Shown here one piece after another: positions 57,208 to 64,000 of a stretch of 64,000 bases of DNA. The DNA comes from Euonymus europaeus (taxonomy: Eukaryota; Streptophyta; Magnoliopsida; Celastrales; Celastraceae), in NCBI GenBank assembly GCA_963580455.1, contig OY756960.1:7812001-7876000 (forward strand), read 5' to 3'. A program made the position numbers and the translations under genes. The first letter of the stretch is position 1. Each line of letters starts with the position of its first letter. The notes under the pieces are model-generated. The model saw only the letters and a program-made list of their open reading frames with translations. It made no database searches and was not told the DNA's origin.

Positions 57208-57975
57208 TCTCTTCCCCCTTAAACAAATTTCGTCCCCGAAATTTAACAACTTGCCTAAATCCCTAAGTTTGCACAACACATTGAACATGCGTGTTGACGC
57301 ATCCTCAATCCAACATCATCAATCCAACATCCATGTGGAATTCATTCTCTCCAAGGGATAATTTGACCCTTATTGTTCACATACATACATACTCTGCTAA
57401 TCATATAGTTATTTCCCTCAATAATGTATATACTCCTCATAAAGATACACAAGCATATGCATATGTATATATTTCACACACAAGCTCGAAATACATTAAC
57501 ACACTACAAGGTTATACATAAAATACCAAGGGTTCTTACTCCTAAAACCTATATTTTCATACATCCAAACTTCCCGTTGCTCTACGAGCTTTATTCTTAC
57601 ACATAACCTAGACCACATGCAACTAGTCTTATGTGATACAATGCTTATCTTCAAACACTAGTTCTTCCTCAGATTCCTATTCAGGATCTTCCTCAAACCT
57701 CTCTGAATCCCTGACTTGACTTGCCAGGACTTTGTTCTTATATCTTAACCCTCAATTCTCATCCCTAAGACGTATAACTTCACGTCGGAGTCTTCGAGTC
57801 TCATGTTGTTGAATCTCCAGATTGCTGCTTTCCCCGTAGTTGTAACCCACTATTTCCACATAGTGATCATTCCTCAACTTATGAAGCATAAGTCGAGCAC
57901 ATTCTTCCTTGACATCTTGTTCCCCACCATTAAACGTGGTCCATGCTCTAATCACGCATCCTAAGGCACCCAACT
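57208..57975 (-). other. Internal remnant of the chromovirus-type element
   Basis: 768 bases between two LTR copies. The left 60 bases look like the pol end/3' UTR. A 74-codon minus-strand frame (57752-57973) includes HETRRLRREVIRLRDEN, coiled-coil-like, and is not recognised. A CATATGTATATA-rich stretch lies at 57450-57480. Gag and pol are gone. Confidence 0.5.
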
Positions 57976-58789
57976 CATATTAACAACACTAATTAAGTAA
58001 TAATAACATGAAATCGAATATTAATCAAGAGAACTTACTTTCTCTCTCTAGGATTTTTCCCAAAATCCTCCAACTTCTCCAAATTCGAAACCTAGCCTAA
58101 ACCAACGATTCAACTAGTAAAACAATCATAAATAACCCTATAATCAACATATCTAAGCCTTACCTTCCATCCATTAAAGAATCAAACAAATCTAGGAAAA
58201 ACCCTAGAATTCCAAAACTATGAAAACTCACCTCAAACCTTCAAATCTTCCTTGATTCCACCTTGATTCTTGACATGCTTCATGAATCCATGGAAAACCA
58301 AGCAAAAACCTCAACAAATCTCCTTCTCTCTCTCTAAGTTTCTCAATCTTTCTCTCTCTCTCTTCTTGGCTTCCTTTGAGTTTCTCTTCTAAATGAAGAT
58401 TTCTGGTCTTTTAAAACTGAAATCCCGACTGCCGTCCGGACACCCTGAGTATCCGTCCGGATGAATTACTGTTCCCGTAACCCACTACCCTCATTCTAGG
58501 CATATTCGTCCGGACGGCTAATTTATCCGTCCGGACGTATTACTGTTCACAGAACTCTGTTTTTCCTCAAATTTATTCCCCGACTCCGTCTAAGCTTCGA
58601 TTTGATATATTATGGGCCCAAACCGGATATGTGTGCTAAAAGTTATGGCCCAATTAGTGAACCTTGCTCAAAAATGATTCTTCGCTGTCTTATACAACTC
58701 GAATGGTCCGTAACCTCTTCGAATCCATTCTCCATAACTTATTACTCAAAATTTAACCAAACCTAATATTTTTGGGTCAAGGTTTCACA
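57976..58789 (-). repeat. Chromovirus-type LTR, partial copy 3 (truncated 5' LTR)
   Basis: Corresponds to 56400-57207 of copy 2 at very high identity, ending TTTCACA at 58789. Only the U3-side third is present. With copy 2 it forms a collapsed LTR-internal-LTR unit in minus orientation. Confidence 0.85.
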
Positions 58790-58985
58790 CTTGGAGTCGA
58801 TTCGCGTGAAGGTCTGTGAGATGTACACCCTAGTCCCCTTTTTTGATGCTGCAACTGCGTTGGTCTAAAGTTGGCCGCAACGCATAGGAATGTGGTTCTC
58901 CAAACACGAGCGAGTACGTTGCATTTCAATTGAACGGCAAACGCTGTTCTAAAATGCTGGGCTAAACACTCCCAATATGTAATAT
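58790..58985. other. Short unassigned segment
   Basis: A GC-richer 196 bases, open on the minus strand (58992-58777: WECLAQHFRTAFAVQLKC and onward), with no recognised domain. It lies between two unrelated LTRs and is probably a fragment of an older element or of a gene. Confidence 0.3.
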
Positions 58986-60356
58986 AAAACATGAATTAAA
59001 CACATAAGTCTAACACAATGGCCAATTATTCATCAGTTGACACCAGTTAACCGATTGACACCAATCACACAACAACTTGTGAGCGCACTCACTTCCAATA
59101 CCAATCAAGAATAAATGACACAATATATGATGGTAACCACCCCACAGAGGATCTATACTCGGTTCACAACCAACATATTAGGATCTACGTGTATTGCCTC
59201 ACAAAGAAGTCACTTGGCACAAGTCAAGCAAAGACTATACCTACCATCTTCCCATGTGCATTTGATCAATGTAAGGGTTTACAAGCCCACACTCGCACAC
59301 CCAATGCAATCTCTAATTCACAACAAGGTGATATGCCATGATATATATATATATAAACCTTATGTACTTATATACACTACCATATGTTTCATGATCAAGA
59401 TTAAACCATGATCATTAGGAGACCGAACATTTAAACTGGGTATGCATTCAAAAAATTAGAGATATCATGAATCAATTCATGGCCCATTCTTCCTTAAGAA
59501 GAAATAAGGCCAGAACACAAATACGAATGACCAATGAAGAAATCAAACGCTCTTTAGGAATCAAAATTAAACATGGAAATAAATGGGTATGGAATCCCCT
59601 ACCTCCTCGTATCTAAGCAACAACACAAAATAAAAAATTATCCAAATTCTAGGGTTTCCATTCCAAACCTAACATTTGCCAAAAATCAAAACCCATATCA
59701 TATCAACACATCATCAGTATCCAGTTATCCATATGAACAACCATTATCTCAAGAAAATTCAAGATTTTACCTTCTCTTTAGAAGTTCTCCCAAACATTGA
59801 ATCTCTTTACAAATAAAACTTTTACTTTGAATCAACAACAAAACATAGATATGTAACCACAATTAAGTCTGAAATCAACTTCCCTAACCATTTAAACCCA
59901 ACAACCAAAGTTTTCTACAAAACTATCAAAAAACCTAATTTTTAAAAACTCAAGAAACTCAACTCCAATCTTCTAATCTTACTTGAATCTTGTTAGACTC
60001 TCCAAATCCTTCAAGATCCTAGACAAATCCATCTGGAATCACCCTCTCTCTAAAATTTTCTCACCCTCTCTCTCTCTCTAGAATCATGTGAACCAAAATG
60101 TACTATCATTATGTCTATTTTTGGCTTGAATGCCCAGAATCTTTGTGGGTCGTGCCTAGGAAACCGTCTATGAAACGCTGCTCCATTAATTTTTTTCTCC
60201 TGTCACATGCAGTATTAAGCACTTCTAGGCACAAGAGCGCAACCCAAAGTTCCTGGTTTTTTCAATCTGTGCTAGGCGTGCCTAGCACTTCTGAAACTCC
60301 CAAAATCATTGTCCGTTTAAATGTTCAAATATCAATATTTAGGGTTGAATATGACA
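58986..60356 (-). repeat. 3' LTR of gypsy element B (left end approximate)
   Basis: Ends at AATATGACA (60356), immediately left of TCTTTCCCCCTTACAAAAAT and the pol end of element B. It shows the family layout: CACAACTTGTG-like start region, ATATATATATATAAACC microsatellite near 59342, CGCTCTTTAGGAATC near 59548, and a CTCTCTCTCTCTCTAG tract near 60068. No second copy in the window fixes the left end. Confidence 0.65.
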
Positions 60357-61561
60357 TCTTTCCCCCTTACAAAAATTTCATTTGCAAAACATAACTACAT
60401 ACTTGAGTTCTCGAACAAGCTCAGGTACTTCACTCTATTCAAATTCCCAAGTACCATGTTCCACTTCGTGGTGCATCCACATAACGTGAAACACATTATG
60501 AACCTTCACCGACTTTGGTGGAAGTGCCAAACGATATGTCATCGATCCCACGAGCTTGAGAATCTCAAATGGCCACACAAATTTTGGTTCCAACTTCCAT
60601 TGTTTGTTCTATCTCTAAATACCTCATCTTGGACTAAGCTCGAAGAAAACTTTATCACTGACTGCGAACTTCAATGATCTCCTCCTCCTATTAGCATAAG
60701 AATTTTGTCTACTTTTGGTGGTGATTAACTGCTTTTGCATCTTCTCAACTCGCTCACTAGCTTCTTTCACTATGTCTGATCTTGACACCACCTTTTTACT
60801 AACTTCGACCCATCACAAGGGTGATATACATTGTCTCCCGTAAAGCACCTCAAATTGTACCATTTTGATACTACTCTGAAATAAATTGTTGTAAACAAAT
60901 TCCATGAGATGCAAGTATTGTTCCCAATTACCCTCAAAATCTATCACATAGGATTGTAGCATATCCTCTCGAATCTAAATAGTTTTCTCACTTTGCCTAT
61001 CACTCTGCAGATGATATGCTATGGAGAAGTTCAATTGTGTAGCCAATACCTCTTGCAAACTATTCTAGAATCTACTTGTGAACCTTGAGTCTCGATCTGA
61101 CATAATAAATAATGGCCCTCCATGGAGTCTCACTATTTCTTTCACATATAAAGCACCCAAGGATTCTAGGAAATAGGTATTATTAATTGGTAAAAAATTT
61201 GCTAACTTGGTTTAACTTGTCAACTATCACACATATCATGTGATGATGTCTCAAAGTCATCAGCAACCTCGTCACAAAATCTATCGTGAACATCTCTCAC
61301 TTCCATTGTGCTATTGGTAGTGGTTATAGTAACTCTATTGGCCTTTGATGCTCTGTTGTCACTTGTTGACACATCAAACACTTTGCCACATATATGGCCA
61401 CATCGTCCTTCATTACTTTTCCACCAGAAATTCCTCTTCAAGTCTTGGTACATCTTTGTACCTTCTAGATGCATAGCAAACCATGAATGATATACCTCTT
61501 TCAACTTCTCATGTCGCAACTGTTCATCGTCGGACACTACTAGTCTCCCCACATATCTCAC
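60357..61561 (-). pseudogene. Integrase and chromodomain tail of gypsy element B
   Basis: Minus strand: zinc-binding HSWFAMHLEGTKMYQDLKRN and partial CxxC (61500-61380) in a frame (61561-61220) that then leaves the family sequence; the catalytic core (61200-60750) is broken up by many stops. The C-terminal part is readable: VFFELSPRGG, KFVWPFEILKLVGSMTYRLA and KVHNVFHVMWMHHEV (about 60660-60460), followed by TWEFE and EVPELVREL, a degraded chromodomain end. It follows RNase H and precedes the 3' LTR, as expected for a chromovirus. Confidence 0.75.
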
Positions 61562-63150
61562 GCCTGTGTCATCCCCTTACACCCACCTAGAACTTTCCTC
61601 AATTAAATGAAATGTTGAATCACTATTTTGCGCATTCATGACCTTATTTATGATCATCGGTCTTGAAGTCAAGCTAACCAAATATAATTTCTCGTCACCT
61701 TGTAACTCCAAACCAAACTAGTTGATAGTCTCTGTAATCCCCCATTCGTGCAAGAATAGTCTAGCCAACTTGTGTTTTCTTCTCAATGCATCCGTAACAA
61801 TATTTGCTTTACCGGAATGGTATTGCAAACTAAAGTTGAAGTCTTCCGAGTATTCCATCCACTGTATTTGTTGTAATTTCAACTCCTTTTCTGTGAATAG
61901 TTACTTGAGACTTTTGTGGTCCGAAAAGACTTTGAACCTTTCTCCGTTGAGATATTTCCTCCATTGCTTATGTGAGAATACAATAGTCTCTAGCTCCAAA
62001 TCATGCACTAGATAGTTCTTCTTGTGTGCTTTCAACTACCTTGAGCCATATTCAACCACTCTATCCCATTCCATTACGACACAACCCATATGCACCCCAG
62101 ATGCATCACAGTATACCTGGTAGCCCATATCTCTCTTCGAAACTACTAACATTGTAGGCGTTATCAACCTGCTATTCAATTCCTCAAATGATTTCTCATA
62201 CTCATCTGTCAATACAAATTATGCACCCTCCTTGTATGTTGTGTCATGGGTGCGACAACCCGTAAAAAGTCTTGGATGAACCTTCTATAGTAACCTGCCA
62301 GCTCTAAGAAACTTTGGATCTCCGTCACATTTTTAGGCCTTACCCAATTCAGCAGTGATTTCACCTTAGAGTAATAAATGACTATGCCCTATTGAGTAAT
62401 CACATAGTCTAGGAATTTCACTTTTGTGGTCAAAACTCACACTTACTCAATTTCGCATACAATTGATTCTTTCTCAAAGTCTACAACACAAGCCTCAAAT
62501 GTTCTTCATGCTTTTCCATTGTCAGAGAATAAATCAAAATATCTTCAACGAATATTACTACAAATTTATCCAAGAATGGATGAAGAACACATTGCATTAA
62601 GTCCATGAATACCGTTGGAGAATTTTTCAACCCAAACAACATCACTTGGAACTCATAATGCCCATATCGAGTCTTGAACTTCATCTTTGAAATTTCCTCA
62701 TCCTTGATACTCAACTAATGATACCTCAAACATATATCAATAAAAGAGAAATGCATAGTACCTCTCAACTGGTCAAACAAATCATAATTCCTACAATGGA
62801 TACTTATTCTTCACTGTAGCTTTGTTCAACTATCGATAGTCTATACACACTCTCAACACCCATCTTTCTCTTTTACAAATAATAAAAATGCTCCCCACGG
62901 GGACACACTCGGTCTAATAAATATCAAATCATGTAGCTCTTCTAACTAAGTCACCAATTCCTTCAACTCCGCTAGAGTCATTCGATATGGTAGAATCAAA
63001 ATTGACATAACATTTAGATACAGCTCGATAGCAAAATTGATCTCTCTCTTTGGAGTTAATCCAGGTAACTTCTCTATAAATACATCTATATACTCTTCTA
63101 GTACCAAGATAGGTGTAGATAAATTGCCTCTACACATCAAAGTCATCAAA
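61562..63150 (-). pseudogene. Reverse transcriptase and RNase H of gypsy element B
   Basis: RT begins with ALELYLNVMSILILPYRMTL-like sequence at about 63020, then [17 protein letters not shown], and [20 protein letters not shown] and [20 protein letters not shown] (62714-62590). The catalytic box reads FVEDILIYS (near 62550), with Glu replacing the first Asp of the D-D pair. RNase H motifs lie at about 62250-61760 in several frames (including sequence matching NHKSLRYLFT-like and QYHPGK-like regions of element A). Stops throughout. Confidence 0.75.
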
Positions 63151-63448
63151 CTCATAGTATTACAATCTTGATATGAATAGTTGCATAGAATGTGGGGACA
63201 CGAATGATGATCTTCCTTTCCCAAAAATCTAACATTCCATGATGTTTTGACAACCAATCCACGACAAGGATTACATCAAAATCCTTGAAGTTCATAACAT
63301 AAAAGTGAGCCTTTAAAGTTACATCACCAAACCTACATTCGCAAAAGAATGTTATGCCTTCCAATGAGGTAAAATGCCAAAATGGCATGCCTATGATAAA
63401 CATCAACCTTCTAGGAGAGATATCCCACTCTAATGAATGTTCCAACAA
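63151..63448 (-). pseudogene. Aspartic protease of gypsy element B
   Basis: Minus-strand frame 63448-63152: LMFIGMPFWHFTSLEGITFF, CRFGDVTLKAHFYVMNFKDF and VILVVDWLSKHHGMLDFWER. This matches the retropepsin of chromoviruses (remembered pattern MxDFDVILGMDWL); G is replaced by V. The active-site triad region to the right lies in another frame. Confidence 0.75.
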
Positions 63449-63449
63449 A

Positions 63450-64000
63450 CTATAAATAAAATAAGTTGTGACCCCGAGTCAAATAAAAATTTCTCCCATC
63501 AATTTGAAATAAGAAAGGTACCTCCATTGATGTTGGGATGCTCAGGAGCCTCCTGATTTCCCAATGCATATGTTCGGCCATGAGTGAACACTTACTATTG
63601 TAGAGGAATCTACTGCTGCTTAGCTCCACTCCTCTCCCTCTTGAAAGAACTGTCAAAGGAAGAGCTAGGGATGGTATACCAAGTATCTGTGACTGCTTTG
63701 GAGCTTTGCCACCTTGTGGACACTCATTCTTCTTGTAGCCTATCAACCCACACCTAAAGCATTTAAGTATATTAGTGTTGCACTGGTCCTTCCTGTGCCT
63801 CTTCTTTCTGCACTTGAAGCATGCCAACTTCCACCTTGTGGCCTAGGACCCTTGCCATAGTCCCCCTTTGGTGTGAAAGATCATTCTTTTGTCTCTTATT
63901 GCTACTTCCACCACCACCAGCACTAACTCCCAAAGCTGGATGACTACTCTGGGCCTCATTATGCTCACTTTGCACAAACTCAAGTGTCATCTCTACAATC
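63450..64000 (-). pseudogene. Gag C-terminal region with CCHC knuckles, gypsy element B
   Basis: Minus strand: LEFVQSEHNEAQSSHPAL, then a Gly/Ser-rich AGGGGSSNKRQKND, a frameshift near 63830, and two zinc knuckles: CFKCRKKRHRKDQC (intact C-x2-C-x4-H-x4-C) and CFRCGLIGYKKNEC (His replaced by Tyr) at 63822-63725. These bind the packaged RNA. The start of gag and the 5' LTR lie beyond the right edge. Confidence 0.82.

Overview
The window is repeat-rich nuclear DNA from a flowering plant, probably a eudicot. It holds plant-type Ty3/gypsy lineages (chromodomain type, and a Tat-type with a second RNase H), Ty1/copia remnants, CACTA elements with CACTACAAGAAA ends, a PIF/Harbinger element with its Myb/SANT partner gene, and fragments of a plant-like PCNA gene and a Raf-like kinase gene. 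I see no intact host gene, no tRNA or rRNA, and no prokaryotic, organellar or CRISPR signal. Almost every element-encoded frame is broken.

Layout. 1-8560: a Ty3/gypsy element with a DUF7745-like ORF (minus strand), interrupted at 391-2744 by a chromovirus-type LTR with leader and primer-binding site; its own 2.9-kb LTR (4401-7276) sits inside the gag of a second element. 8561-12240: three degenerate LTR-like pieces. 13046-15172: a non-autonomous CACTA-like element carrying a LINE fragment and the first 40 codons of PCNA. 16470-26041: the best-delimited element, a Tat-type gypsy on the minus strand with 5-bp target duplications (ATAAG), tRNA-Asp-like primer site, gag-PR-RT-RH-aRH-IN, and an antisense spliced ORF with its own TATA box. 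It sits in a copia-type LTR. 27390-35708: a decayed plus-strand copia element interrupted by gypsy remnants. 35709-46041: a related copia element on the minus strand, meeting the first tail-to-tail inside RT. Its integrase is split by a solo LTR (37156-43307, TSD CTCAT), which is itself split by a gypsy element (38519-43216, near-TSD AGGCG/AGGCA).

46854-53872: a PIF/Harbinger element (transposase plus Myb/SANT ORF, minus strand). A 4.3-kb CACTA element (49051-53358, TSD GTT) splits the Myb/SANT ORF. That CACTA carries two exons and introns of a Raf-like protein kinase, and a 1.9-kb Tourist/Harbinger-like element (50868-52785, TSD TAA) sits at one kinase splice acceptor. 54914-58789: two further copies of the first chromovirus LTR around an internal remnant. 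58986-64000: another minus-strand gypsy element (LTR, IN, RH, RT, PR, gag) running off the window.

Most notable: two CACTA elements that share TIRs and CCGTCGGTAAA-like subterminal repeats each carry a captured cellular gene fragment, and one forms the middle of a four-layer nest with readable target-site duplications at the two inner insertions. Functions are assigned from remembered family motifs. No database search was possible, and boundaries marked approximate are estimates.
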